A stretch of DNA of 64,000 bases from Sphaerisporangium siamense (GTDB taxonomy: Bacteria > Actinomycetota > Actinomycetes > Streptosporangiales > Streptosporangiaceae): the NCBI RefSeq assembly GCF_014205275.1, contig NZ_JACHND010000001.1:2294001-2358000 (forward strand), written 5' to 3'. A program made the position numbers and the translations under genes. Each line of letters starts with the position of its first letter. Position 1 is the first letter of the stretch. The notes under the pieces are model-generated. The model was not told the DNA's origin. It ran no database searches and worked only from the letters and a program-made list of their open reading frames with translations. Of this stretch, positions 53,204-61,701 are shown in pieces.

Positions 53204-53542
53204 ATGACCAACGACCGGATCGCCTGCATCTCCGGCCTTCGCGACCTGGCCGACTTCCTCGACACCAACCCTGATATCCCCACCCCGTGTCAGGACATCA
53301 CCGCCTACTACCTGCCCGAGCGGGCCACGGACTCCCAAATGTGCGAGGAGATCGACAAGATCGCCGCCTATCTGGGCAGCGAGATCGACCCCGACGGGCT
53401 GCCGGGCGGCCACTACCGCACCTCGCTCCGATTCGGCCCGGTCGAGTACCGCGCCGCCGCCATCCTGGCCAGTGCTCGCGCCCGCTTCACAGCCGAAATG
53501 AGCTACGCCGGCTGCGTAACACCCGACAGTCCGCATGAGTGA
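53204..53542 (+). CDS. Hypothetical protein, AICE backbone
   Basis: 112 residues from ATG 53204, with AAAGGAG about 10 bases upstream. Helical with DLADFLDTNPDIPTPCQDIT and MCEEIDKIAAYLGSEIDPDG. Such small proteins commonly lie between spdB and rep. No motif recognised. Confidence 0.65.
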   Translation: MTNDRIACISGLRDLADFLDTNPDIPTPCQDITAYYLPERATDSQMCEEIDKIAAYLGSEIDPDGLPGGHYRTSLRFGPVEYRAAAILASARARFTAEMSYAGCVTPDSPHE

Positions 53543-53672
53543 GACCGACCCCGCGGACGAGGTGATCGTCATCCGCTACCGCTGCTGCACCTGCAACGGC
53601 ACCGGACTCGACACCCACGGCGCCACCTGTGGCGACTGCTCCGGCGTCGGCATCGACAACCACGGGGCATAG
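53535..53672 (+). CDS. 45-residue DnaJ-type zinc-finger protein
   Basis: ATG 53535 overlaps the previous stop by 8 bases; TAG at 53670-53672. It contains CCTCNGTGLD and CGDCSGVGID, i.e. two CxxCxGxG units as in the DnaJ cysteine-rich zinc centre, and nothing else. Coupled translation and the clean repeat support a real micro-protein that could bind a zinc ion and nucleic acid or protein. Confidence 0.55.
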   Translation: MSETDPADEVIVIRYRCCTCNGTGLDTHGATCGDCSGVGIDNHGA

Positions 53673-53767
53673 CCCCGGCGCCCCCGGCCTGGCCGCACAT
53701 CCGCCAAGACACACGCCAGGTCGGGGGCCATCCCTCCACCCGAAACGAGCGAAAGGAGGACACCATC

Positions 53768-55144
53768 TTGCCCGCATCCACCATCAACCCGCACGCGATC
53801 GCCGCCATGGTCGCTCGTCTCGACGATCCCAGCTACGACCGGTGGGCCGCACAGATCCGCCGCACCGGCGGGTGCCGCCAACCCATCAACATGCGCGGCA
53901 CCGTCCTGCACATCGACCCCGCCACCGGCCGGCGCCTGCACACCTACACCACCCACACCGAACCCGGCGGCGTCCTGCGCCTGCCCTGCAAGACCCGGCG
54001 GGCGAGCCGCTGCCCCGCCTGCGCCAAGACCTACCGCGCCGACACCTACCAACTCATCCGCGCCGGCCTGACCGGCGGCAAAGGCGTCCCGGCCTCCGTC
54101 AGCGAACACCCGTGCCTATTCGTCACCCTGACCGCACCCTCCTTCGGCCCGGTGCACACCAGACGAGAGCAGGGCGGCAAAGTCTCGCTCTGCCATCCTC
54201 GGCGCGACGCCAGCCCATGCCCACACGGCCGCGTCATCTCCTGCACCGCCCGCCACACCGCCGACGACCCGCAACTCGGCGAACCGCTGTGCCCGGACTG
54301 CTACGACTACACCGGCTCGGTGCTGTTCAACGCCTCCGCCTCCCTGCTGTGGGCACGCTTCGCCGACGCCCTACGCCGCCGACTCGCCACAGCCGGCGGA
54401 CTCAGCCTGCGCGAACTCCCCGGGCACCTGGTCCTCTCCTTCGCCAAGGTCGCCGAATACCAGCGCCGCGGCGTCGTCCACCTGCACGCCGTGATCCGCC
54501 TCGACGGCCCCAACGGGCCAACCTCCCCGCCTCCGGCCTGGGCCACCACCGACCTTCTGCCCACGGCCGTACAAGGCGCCGCCCCGGCCGTCTCCGTCCG
54601 CATCTCCACCACTCAAGACGAGCCCGTACGAATCCTCCGCTGGGGCCGACAGCTCAACATCCGCCCCATCACCGCTGGCGGCCTGTCTGAACAGAGCGTC
54701 GCCGCTTACATCGCCAAGTACGCCACCCAAGCCGCCGAATGCGTCGGCACCCTCGACCGCCCCATCCGCCCCCTGGAGAACCTCGACGCCCTCGGCCTAC
54801 GAGACCATCCCTGCCGACTGATCGCCGAATGCTTCCGCCTCGGCGCCCTGCCCCGCCTGGCCGAACTCCGCCTCACCCACTGGGCCCACATGCTCGGCTA
54901 CCGCGGCCACTTTTCCACTCGCAGCCGCCGCTACTCCCTCACCCTTGGCCGACTTCGCACCATCCGCATCGACTACGCCCGACAGCGCGAGATCACCACC
55001 GGTCGGCTTCCCATCCTCCCTGAGGACGAGCCGGTCACCGTCGCCCGCTGGGCCTACGCCGGTCACGGCCTGACTCCTGGGGAACAACTCCTTGCCGCTG
55101 CGCTGGTCGGTGACCCCGGGCTCGGCCTGGATGGCGCCCGATGA
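53768..55144 (+). CDS. repSA: RepSA-like rolling-circle replication initiator
   Basis: 458 residues from TTG 53768, with AAAGGAGG 10 bases upstream. Cysteine pairs (RCPACAKTYR near 88; CPDCYDYTG near 177) suggest zinc binding. The HUH-type metal motif is RRGVVHLHAVIRLDG (about 235-249), and the nicking tyrosine is in SVAAYIAKYATQAAE (about 310-324). In AICEs Rep nicks one strand after excision to start rolling-circle copying. It overlaps xis by 4 bases, giving the standard rep-xis-int order. Complete, unlike its element A counterpart. Confidence 0.88.
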   Translation: MPASTINPHAIAAMVARLDDPSYDRWAAQIRRTGGCRQPINMRGTVLHIDPATGRRLHTYTTHTEPGGVLRLPCKTRRASRCPACAKTYRADTYQLIRAGLTGGKGVPASVSEHPCLFVTLTAPSFGPVHTRREQGGKVSLCHPRRDASPCPHGRVISCTARHTADDPQLGEPLCPDCYDYTGSVLFNASASLLWARFADALRRRLATAGGLSLRELPGHLVLSFAKVAEYQRRGVVHLHAVIRLDGPNGPTSPPPAWATTDLLPTAVQGAAPAVSVRISTTQDEPVRILRWGRQLNIRPITAGGLSEQSVAAYIAKYATQAAECVGTLDRPIRPLENLDALGLRDHPCRLIAECFRLGALPRLAELRLTHWAHMLGYRGHFSTRSRRYSLTLGRLRTIRIDYARQREITTGRLPILPEDEPVTVARWAYAGHGLTPGEQLLAAALVGDPGLGLDGAR

Positions 55145-55332
55145 CGCGCAGGGATGAGCTGCTAACGCTGCCCGAGGTGCTCGACGAACTCGGCGGGGTC
55201 TCCCGCCGGACCTTCTATCGCTGGCGCGAACTGGGCCGTGCCCCGGTCTGCCTCCAGCTCCCGAACGACGAACTCCGCGTTTGGCGGAGCGACCTGATGG
55301 CCTGGCTCGACTCGCTGCGGAGAGCTTCGTGA
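55141..55332 (+). CDS. xis: Excisionase (Xis), element B
   Basis: 63 residues, overlapping rep and int by 4 bases each. Winged-helix excisionase (LLTLPEVLDELGGVSRRTFY, ELGRAPVCLQLPNDELRVWR), differing from the element A copy at only a few positions. It directs Int toward excision. Confidence 0.9.
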   Translation: MTRRDELLTLPEVLDELGGVSRRTFYRWRELGRAPVCLQLPNDELRVWRSDLMAWLDSLRRAS

Positions 55333-56696
55333 ACACCAGCTATGACGTGAAGTTCTGGGAGATTCAGCGCAAGGCGGACCGGAAAACGGTGTCCTTCGTC
55401 GTGCGCTGGACCGTAGCGCGCAAGACCAAGTCCAAGAGCTTCCGGACCAAGGGCTTGGCCGAGAACTTTATGTCGGACCTCCGGCAGGCGGCCAAGGCGG
55501 GGGAAGCCTTCGACATCACCACCGGATTGCCGGTGTCGATGCTCGCCCCTGAGCCGCCCTCTGGGCCGACGCTTCTGCAGTTCGCACAGTCCTTCGTGGT
55601 GAGCCGGTGGCGTGGTTCAGCGGCCCGGACCCGCGAAACAGATGTCTATGGCCTGTTGTCGCTGATCCCGGCGCTGGTGGCCGAGGTACCAGACAGGCCG
55701 AGAGACGCGGACCTGCGCGCGGTCCTGCGGGAACATGTCTTGCTGCCCCTCGATCGGCGCTCTGAGGTGCCACGCCACCTCCTGCCGGTGCTGAACTGGC
55801 TGGAGAAGGCGTCATTGCCCCTGGTCGACCTGCATGATCCGCGCGTCGCCCGGACCGCGCTCGATGCCATCTCGGTGACCTTCGCCGGCAAGGACGCTGC
55901 TGCCAACACGGTGCGTCGCAAGCGGGAAGTCCTTCACCACCTTCTTGAACTCGCCGTAGAGCAGAAACAGCTCGCGGCCAACCCGTTGCACGCGATCAAG
56001 TGGGCACCGCCAAAGGCCACCGGCACCGTTGACCCGCGCACCGTCGTCAACCCCGAACAGGCCAGCGCCCTGCTGGCGGCCGTACAGACGATCGGCCGGA
56101 CCCGTGGCAAGCGCCTGCATGGCATGTTCGCCTGCATGTACTACGCCGCTCTTCGTCCCGAGGAAGCAGCGGGCCTGCGGCGCCAGAACTGCCACCTTCC
56201 GGAAGAGGGTTGGGGGCTGCTCATCGTGGAGAAGGCGCGTCCACAGGCCAACAAGAGATGGACCAATTCGGGCGAGACCCACGATTTCCGGGGCCTGAAG
56301 CACCGGGCCAAGGACGATACCCGCGAGATTCCCATCCCGCACGTCCTGGTCGTCATCCTCCGGGCGCACATCGAGCTGTACGGCGTCGCCGAGGACGGCA
56401 GACTGTTCCGCACCTCCAAGGGGAAGCCGTTCTCCTCCTCCGCGTACTCGGGCGTCTGGCAGCAGGCAAGGCGGCTGGCGTTCACGCCGGAGCAGATGGC
56501 ATCGCCCTTGGCGGCTCGGCCGTACGATCTGCGCCATGCCGCCGTCTCGCTGTGGCTCAACGCCGGCGTGCCCGCAACTGAGGTTGCCGCGCGAGCTGGT
56601 CACAGCGTTGAAGTGCTGCTGAAGGTGTACGTCAAGTGCATTGAGGGACAGCAGACCCACGCCAACAACAAGATCATGGACGCGCTCAGCGGATGA
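55329..56696 (+). CDS. int: Site-specific tyrosine integrase, element B
   Basis: 455 residues from GTG 55329, overlapping xis by GTGA. Arm-binding N-terminus (SYDVKFWEIQRKADRKTVSF), core-binding domain (about 80-230) and catalytic domain with Arg in YYAALRPEEAAGLRRQNC (about 275), the PYDLRHAAVSLWLNAG motif (Arg present; the first catalytic His is Tyr, as in many AICE integrases), AGHSVEVLLKVYVKC with the His and the nucleophilic Tyr. It is expected to recombine the 3' end of tRNA-Arg(CCT). Intact, and the only complete integrase in the window. Confidence 0.92.
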   Translation: MNTSYDVKFWEIQRKADRKTVSFVVRWTVARKTKSKSFRTKGLAENFMSDLRQAAKAGEAFDITTGLPVSMLAPEPPSGPTLLQFAQSFVVSRWRGSAARTRETDVYGLLSLIPALVAEVPDRPRDADLRAVLREHVLLPLDRRSEVPRHLLPVLNWLEKASLPLVDLHDPRVARTALDAISVTFAGKDAAANTVRRKREVLHHLLELAVEQKQLAANPLHAIKWAPPKATGTVDPRTVVNPEQASALLAAVQTIGRTRGKRLHGMFACMYYAALRPEEAAGLRRQNCHLPEEGWGLLIVEKARPQANKRWTNSGETHDFRGLKHRAKDDTREIPIPHVLVVILRAHIELYGVAEDGRLFRTSKGKPFSSSAYSGVWQQARRLAFTPEQMASPLAARPYDLRHAAVSLWLNAGVPATEVAARAGHSVEVLLKVYVKCIEGQQTHANNKIMDALSG

Positions 56697-56729
56697 GGCA
56701 TGCTGGTCAGTGGTTTACCCTCCCAAGGA

Positions 56730-56750
56730 AGCAAACATCGGATGTTTGCT
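56730..56750 (+). terminator. Hairpin after integrase B
   Basis: AGCAAACATC-G-GATGTTTGCT, perfect 10-bp arms with a one-base centre, 33 bp after the integrase stop. There is no T-tract, so it could be a terminator or a palindromic protein-binding site. Confidence 0.5.
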
Positions 56751-57048
56751 CTCCCTGCATATGTGCGTAGGTAGTGCTCCTTGTGCCCTGTAGCTCCTTG
56801 TTAAAGCCGACATATCCTTCATTTGTGGCAAAGTGGGAGGAATCGGACTTGCTGAGATGGCGCTAGGCGGCCGAACAGCGGGCGCTGGTAGTGATTAGCC
56901 ATAGCAGCACAGGCGTACCTCTACGAGCGACTCAGCGCCGGCGCCCTCGTGGCGGGTGCAGTCGATCTTCGTTGTCGGCCGAGCTTCGTCCTCTGGGGCA
57001 AGATGAGGCTTTGTCCCCACACTACTGCGGTTGATGCCTGAGTCTTCC
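56751..57048. other. Lower-GC noncoding stretch after integrase B
   Basis: No gene seen. In element A the integrase is only 205 bp from its attachment site, whereas here it is 1.7 kb away, so 56.7-58.4 kb looks like inserted DNA. Confidence 0.4.
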
Positions 57049-57096
57049 AGTAGCTAAAGGTGTCCGCCACCTATGTGACGGACACCTTTAGCTACT
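57049..57096. terminator. 18-bp perfect inverted repeat
   Basis: AGTAGCTAAAGGTGTCCG and CGGACACCTTTAGCTACT, separated by 12 bases. It lies 36 bp past the stop of the minus-strand gene at 57132. It is most likely its terminator, though the perfect long arms could also be a transposon-derived end. Confidence 0.6.
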
Positions 57097-57131
57097 GCTT
57101 TCTACTTCGGATGTCGATCTAAGAGACTGCT

Positions 57132-57332
57132 CTATCGAAGGATAAGTGTAATCTCGACACCGGAACGAACGAGGATAATCACCGTCAGGATGCTAGCGGC
57201 TAACAATCCAATGCGCTTAACGTTTCCGGATAAGACTTTGCCAATCAAGTCTCTAATGGATCGGTTCTTCTTTGGCCGCTTCTTCCTGGGTTGCTTAGCT
57301 GGAGGATTTCCTTCTTCGGGTTGGTTCTCCAT
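57132..57332 (-). CDS. Small basic single-pass membrane protein
   Basis: 66 residues from ATG 57332, with AAAGGAG 5 bases upstream, an unusually good SD for this region. Acidic start, then a lysine/arginine-rich cytoplasmic part (KQPRKKRPKKNRSIRDLIGK) and one TM helix (IGLLAASILTVIILV). Low GC. No family recognised. Strong SD and downstream hairpin support a real gene. Confidence 0.6.
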   Translation of the reverse strand: MENQPEEGNPPAKQPRKKRPKKNRSIRDLIGKVLSGNVKRIGLLAASILTVIILVRSGVEITLILR

Positions 57333-57485
57333 TTTGCTCCTTTGGTATTCGACTTAGGAGCTAAGGGGAACCAGGCTTTGGGAAATTTACTGTCGTTCGA
57401 GCTAATGACTTCCACTCGGATGAGATACACTGAAGTAGCTGGTTTAGGATCTCGGTGCCAGATCATCCCTGGTTGCTGGTTCCAG

Positions 57486-57526
57486 TGAAGGGCCTGGAGT
57501 CTCTGCAGGAGTCCGGGCCCTTCACC
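57486..57526. terminator. Imperfect hairpin GTGAAGGGCC/GGCCCTTCAC
   Basis: Ten-base arms (57486-57495, 57517-57526) with an inner 21-base loop, followed on the plus strand by CTTTCCTT. Terminator-like; no plus-strand gene ends nearby. Confidence 0.4.
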
Positions 57527-58392
57527 TTTCCTTAGCCGATGTTTATCGTAGCCCCTTCTTCTGGCCACATGGTGCCATGTTGGGCGAGCGAATTCGGCTG
57601 CTGTCACGCCTTTCTCCCCCTAGCTGCGGAAACGCGCGGTGGCGTCGGGGAAAACTTTTTCGGGCCGAGCGGAGAGGCTCAAGATATCAAGATCGGCTAG
57701 GTTGGTTGCGGCGGTGTGGAGGCGTATCGGCCTTCCTCTTAGTGGTGGGCCGCTGGCCTCGCAGATAGGCCAGTCTTCGTGAGTCAGGCCGTCCCCTGGG
57801 TCGCTTGTTATCCAACGAGAGGCGGATTTCTTCAGAAAGCGGACATTTCCTACTGGCTGGCTATCGGAGTGTGGAATCCGCCTACATTGGACAATCGTGT
57901 ACACGTACGCGATTGTCCGAAGATGGGTCGTCGTGCCGTATGGCGCGGCCGGTGTGGGCCTACGGATGTGCAGCCCTCGCCGAGGGCTCGCCGTGCCGGC
58001 TGCCAGGGGAGAGATTGATCGGATGAATCTCTTGATCGGGCGAAAGGAGGCGGCGCGAGTGCACCTTGCCGCGCGCGGGAGTCTCCTGGACATCGAGGGT
58101 CTTCACCGCTGTGGGCAGGCAGACTAGATGGCTCGTGCGGGGGTGCGGCTTAAGCAGTACAGGCCGAGGCTTGTGCCTACAAGGAAGGTGACGCTTTCTG
58201 GTGCTGTCTTCGTCCTCGACGGACGCGCTGGGCTGAAGCACGCGCTGGGCTGCGCAACAGCCTCAAGATCGTATCGTGCATGTATCGCGATCATCGGCCT
58301 ACGGCTGCATACGATGGCGCACGGCTGCCCTTGATCATCTACTGTCAAGGAAAGAAAGCCCTGATGATGGGCGTGATGGCTGGTCGGATGAG
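57527..58392. other. Noncoding right end of element B
   Basis: No gene supported. Several overlapping frames of 60-157 residues exist but none shows family features. CTCAAGATCGT at 58263 also occurs beside both att fragments (about 15290, 30303) and could be an integrase arm site. Confidence 0.4.
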
Positions 58393-58465
58393 TGCCCCCG
58401 GCAGGATTCGAACCTGCGGCACCCGCTTTAGGAGAGCGGTGCTCTATCCCCTGAGCTACGGAGGC
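58393..58465 (-). tRNA. tRNA-Arg (anticodon CCT)
   Basis: 73 nt on the minus strand, GCCTCCG at the 5' end pairing with CGGGGGC at the 3' end, discriminator A, D-arm GCTCAGGGGATAGAGC, anticodon arm CCGCT-CTCCTAA-AGCGG with anticodon CCT, T arm GCAGGTTCGAATCCTGC. CCA is not encoded. Its 3' 47 nt is duplicated at 30368-30415 and, with one change, at 15351-15398, which makes it the attachment site of the two integrated elements. Confidence 0.97.
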
Positions 58466-59560
58466 GGGATCTGGTGTAAGCGTACCGAAAGGTGGGGGGG
58501 TTGTGTGACGTGGTGGGGCTTGGGTCTTGGTGGAGGAGGCCATGGGTGGGCTGAGCTGCGGTAAAGGGGGGACATGGGGGAGTTGGCGGTTGCGGTGGGT
58601 GACTATGGTCGCGGAGCGTGACTGGGGGGTGTGTGGGTGGTGCTGGGCGTACGAGGGGTAGCTGTAGCGGTGATCTTGGGGTGGATGGCCTCTGCGTGGA
58701 CGTAGGGGGTGGGGGACTTGCTGGGCGATCAGGTGCCTGTGGTTATGAGGTGGGTTGTGAGTTGCGGTCGGGGGGCTTGCGGGGGCGGAAGGTTCGGCTT
58801 GGGGTGTTGATAGGGGCTCTGGTCGTGCCTGTGGTGATCGCGGTGGGGCTTATGGTTGCGGCGCTTAGTGGGTAAGAGGAGCAGTTGGCTCGGGCGGTAA
58901 GAGGAGCAGTTGCTCGGGCGGTGAGGGGAGCGGGTGCGGTCGGCGTTGGCGTCGTCATAAGCGGCAAGGTGGTCAAGGCCAGCACTCTGAAGAACCGGAT
59001 CGGAGCCTGTAGCACCGCCCGAAGCAGCATCGCCACCGATGGTGGCGGTATCGCCTGGTGCTCTGCCAATGCCGGCATCGGCTCCGTCACTGATCCTGTC
59101 ACTGGTTCTGTCGCCGGTCCCATCGTCCGCCGGTCCCATCGTCGGCTCCATCACTGGTGCCCTTATCGGCGCTGTCACTGCTGACGGTAGTGGCGTCTGC
59201 GGTGACGGCTGGGCCTTGCGAGGAGGCCTGGCGGCTGTCCTGGGGAACGTCGCGGCAGTCGTCGCTCAGAGGGCGTGGTCGCCCGGTGGCGGGAAGGACG
59301 TGGCTGCCGTTGCCTGCGGTCGAGGTGAGCGCGTTGTGTGGCGTTGGTGTGGGCAACTTGGGGCGCTGGTAGGGCGATGGTGGGCTTTGCTGGGGTGGGT
59401 GGGGGATTCGTGAGAGTGCGTCAAGTTTGGGGGGTGGGGGCGGTATAAATGCCATGATCCGTGCATAACGGGTCTTGTGGCTTGGGTTCGGGGACTTGGC
59501 TGGCTGTAGTAACGTGCGTGCCGGGCTGAGGTCACAAGTTCGCAACTGGAGGGGTCCGAC
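58466..59560. other. Intergenic region between tRNA-Arg and M15 peptidase gene
   Basis: No well-supported gene in about 1.1 kb. The plus strand is G/T-rich. A frame ending at 58875 has a hydrophobic tail (LGVLIGALVVPVVIAVGLMV) and could be a small membrane protein, but it has no convincing start. Short repeats occur at 58872-58920 and, as CATCGTCCGCCGGTCC-like units, at about 59090-59160. Confidence 0.45.
58872..58920 (+). repeat. Tandem 24/25-bp repeat
   Basis: Two copies of a unit starting GTAAGAGGAGCAGTTG and ending CTCGGGCG (58872-58896, 58897-58920), followed by a degraded third copy. It immediately follows the TAA of the possible small membrane-protein frame. Confidence 0.6.
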
Positions 59561-60649
59561 GTGCCATCTCCTCGATCGGCGAGCCTGGTCGCGGTCTTCA
59601 TGGCGTTGGCTTCCGTGCTCGTGCTCGCGTCGTCGGGGACGGCGCAGGCGAAGCTCGTCACGCTGGAGGAGGTCGACCGGGAGCCGGGGCCGGGGAATCT
59701 GACGGAGCTGCGGCGGGAGGCCGAGAAGTCGTCGCAGGCGCTGGCGGAGGCGACGAAGGCGCTGGAGCAGCGGCAGGCGACGCTGGCGAAGGCCGACACC
59801 GAGCTGAAGGCCAAGCTGGAGCAGCTCCGCACGGCCACCGCGCAGTTGTCGCGGGTGCGCAAGCCGCTCGCCGACCTCGTCCAGTCGCTCTACCAGTCCC
59901 CGTCGGGCGGGGACATGTCTCCGTTCCTCTCCGGTGAGGAGGACGTCGACCAGCTGCGCGCCCTCAGTGACATGACGTACCTGGTGTCCGGACGGGACGA
60001 GGTGCTGGCCGACGCCGGGCGGCTCTACCAGCAGCAGCAGCGGCTGGCGGCCGAGGCGCAGGATCTCCGGGCGACCAAGCTACTGGTCGAGGCGCAGCTC
60101 AGCGTGGAGATCGATACCTTGCGGAAGCGTTCGGCCGCGACTGTCAAGTCCTTGTCGCAGGCGCTGGTGAAGCTCGGCGTACGCGTCAACCAGGGGGGTC
60201 GGTCCGGTGCCGCGTGCGACCCCACGCGGGTGAGCTCGGCCGCGCAGTATCCGAACGGCCTGCTGCCCAAGAGCGTGCTGTGCCCACTCCAGCAGCCGGG
60301 GCGCGAGTTGCGCGCGGACGCGGCGATCGCGTTCGTGGCGCTCAACGAGGCGTACAAGCGGCGCTTCGGCAGGTCGATATGTGTGACGGACAGTTATCGC
60401 AGCCTGGGGGCGCAGCAGGCGGTCTACTACCGCCGGCCTGGGTTCGCCGCCGTGCCGGGGCGGAGCAACCACGGGCTGGGGCTGGCCGTGGACCTGTGTG
60501 GCGGGGTGGAGTCGTTCCGTTCGGCGCAGTTCAACTGGCTTGAGGCGAACGGCAAGCAGTTCGGGTGGATTCACCCCGCTTGGGCGTATAGCAGTCCCTT
60601 TGAGCCCTGGCACTGGGAGTATGACCCCAAGCTAGGGTCTGCGCTGTAG
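59561..60649 (+). CDS. Secreted M15-family D-Ala-D-Ala carboxypeptidase with coiled coil
   Basis: 362 residues from GTG 59561, with GGAGGGG upstream. Signal peptide (about 1-30, VAVFMALASVLVLASSGTAQ), long coiled coil (about 45-210, AEATKALEQRQATLAKADTE), then a VanY/DacB-type zinc peptidase: VTDSYRSLGAQQAVY near 278, zinc ligands in SNHGLGLAVDLCGG (His and Asp, about 303-316) and EPWHWEYDP (His, about 347). It would trim peptidoglycan stem peptides outside the membrane. Coiled coils of this kind link peptidases to division or wall complexes. Convergent with the SAF gene. Confidence 0.88.
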   Translation: MPSPRSASLVAVFMALASVLVLASSGTAQAKLVTLEEVDREPGPGNLTELRREAEKSSQALAEATKALEQRQATLAKADTELKAKLEQLRTATAQLSRVRKPLADLVQSLYQSPSGGDMSPFLSGEEDVDQLRALSDMTYLVSGRDEVLADAGRLYQQQQRLAAEAQDLRATKLLVEAQLSVEIDTLRKRSAATVKSLSQALVKLGVRVNQGGRSGAACDPTRVSSAAQYPNGLLPKSVLCPLQQPGRELRADAAIAFVALNEAYKRRFGRSICVTDSYRSLGAQQAVYYRRPGFAAVPGRSNHGLGLAVDLCGGVESFRSAQFNWLEANGKQFGWIHPAWAYSSPFEPWHWEYDPKLGSAL

Positions 60650-60660
60650 CGGAAGCCGAT

Positions 60661-60683
60661 CTTATCCACATGCTGTGGATAAG
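60661..60683. promoter_or_regulatory. Inverted pair of DnaA boxes
   Basis: TTATCCACA (60662-60670) and its complement TGTGGATAA (60674-60682) separated by 3 bases, within a perfect 10-bp inverted repeat. Each half is an exact DnaA-box consensus. It lies 12 bp after the M15 peptidase stop, so it could serve as a transcription hairpin, a DnaA titration site or both. Confidence 0.5.
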
Positions 60684-60851
60684 TGTGTGCGCCGAAGGTC
60701 GCGTCGAACGCTTTCCCGGACCGCGCGCGTTCGGGGTGAGTGGCGGGATGTCTCCCAGGGCGGCTTGCTCTTCGCGGCTTGAGGTTACGGATCGTCATAG
60801 GATTCGGACGTGGTCGCCGCGTTACGGTGAGTGACGTTCCTGGGATGGCGG

Positions 60852-61535
60852 CTATCGCCGGTGGCCGTGGATCGCGATGGACAGGCGTGAGCCGGTGGCG
60901 GCTTGGGCGAGGCGGGTGGCCTGGTCGGGGGTGGCGGCGAGGACGACCAGGGCGCCGGTGTCGCCCATGGCGTCGGTGGTGCGGGTCGCGGCGGGCGGGG
61001 CGATGACGGTCACCGCCTGGGCCACCGTCGCCGTCGGGGGTGCGACCGCGTCGTCCCACTTGGGGGCGGCGGCGATGACGTCGATGACGTCGCCGGAGCG
61101 CAGAAGGTGTGCCGACGAGGCGTCCGTGATGCGCACGGGCGCGGCGAGGAGGCCCGGGCCGTAGGCGTCGACGAGGGATGGGCCGAGCAGGCGTACGTCC
61201 GTCAGCGGCTCGCCGCGGCGGGCGGGCGAGGTCAGGACGCGGCCGTCGACCGGGGCCGCAGGGGGGAGGGCTCCGTCGGGCACGGTGCCCTCGGGAAGCC
61301 TGATCACGGTGACGTCCGCGGGGGAGAGCGCACCTCCAGGGAGGTCGCGGGCCGCGGCGAGGACCTCGGCGGTGGCGGCGGGACGGATGGCGAGACCGAG
61401 GCAGGTCATGGCCATCGCCGCCAGCACGGCGGCCAGGAGCCGCCGCCGTCGGTTGACCATTCGAGCGGCACGAGACAGCGCCCCACGAGACAGTGCGCCA
61501 CGAGATGGTGCTCCAGAAGATGGTGCGGTGCGCAT
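60852..61535 (-). CDS. SAF-domain protein (CpaB/RcpC-like)
   Basis: 227 residues from ATG 61535 with AGGAG upstream. A short repeat-rich basic N-terminus (SRGALSRGALSRAARM) precedes one TM segment (LLAAVLAAMAMTCLGLAI), then a SAF domain (about 62-125, AARDLPGGALSPADVTVIRL, RRGEPLTDVRLLG) and an RcpC-like part with SGDVIDVIAA and GALVVLAATPDQATRLAQAA. Such proteins help assemble Flp-type pili or act in the periplasm. No pilus genes are visible here. Next gene upstream is mtnP. Confidence 0.82.
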   Translation of the reverse strand: MRTAPSSGAPSRGALSRGALSRAARMVNRRRRLLAAVLAAMAMTCLGLAIRPAATAEVLAAARDLPGGALSPADVTVIRLPEGTVPDGALPPAAPVDGRVLTSPARRGEPLTDVRLLGPSLVDAYGPGLLAAPVRITDASSAHLLRSGDVIDVIAAAPKWDDAVAPPTATVAQAVTVIAPPAATRTTDAMGDTGALVVLAATPDQATRLAQAATGSRLSIAIHGHRR

Positions 61536-61701
61536 GGTGATCGCTCCTGATGGGCGACGTCGGCCGTTCGCTGGATGGCCGAGGGACTCGGGAACGGTCG
61601 GCGGGTAGCGCGGACCACAGAGGGGCGTTGTCACGCGGCCGCGGGGGTCATCACCGCGCCGTACGGTGCCGTCGGCCGCGGTGATGACGGGCGGGCTGGG
61701 G

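Larger units (their letters stand above)
30368..58465. mobile_element. Element B: apparently complete AICE with defence island
   Basis: Bounded by a tRNA-Arg fragment on the left and the intact tRNA-Arg(CCT) gene on the right. It holds a full pSAM2-like module set: Nudix (Pif-like), GntR (KorSA-like), SCO3933-like regulator, TraB, SpdB-like, Rep, Xis and Int. The left 14 kb is cargo made of nucleases, ATPases and a type I restriction-like operon. One internal IS5-family copy disrupts only a regulator gene. At about 28 kb it is at the large end for AICEs. Confidence 0.8.

Noticed and set aside
57620-58093. 157-residue minus-strand frame near the right end of element B
   Set aside because: Composition typical of noncoding DNA, no SD, no family motif.
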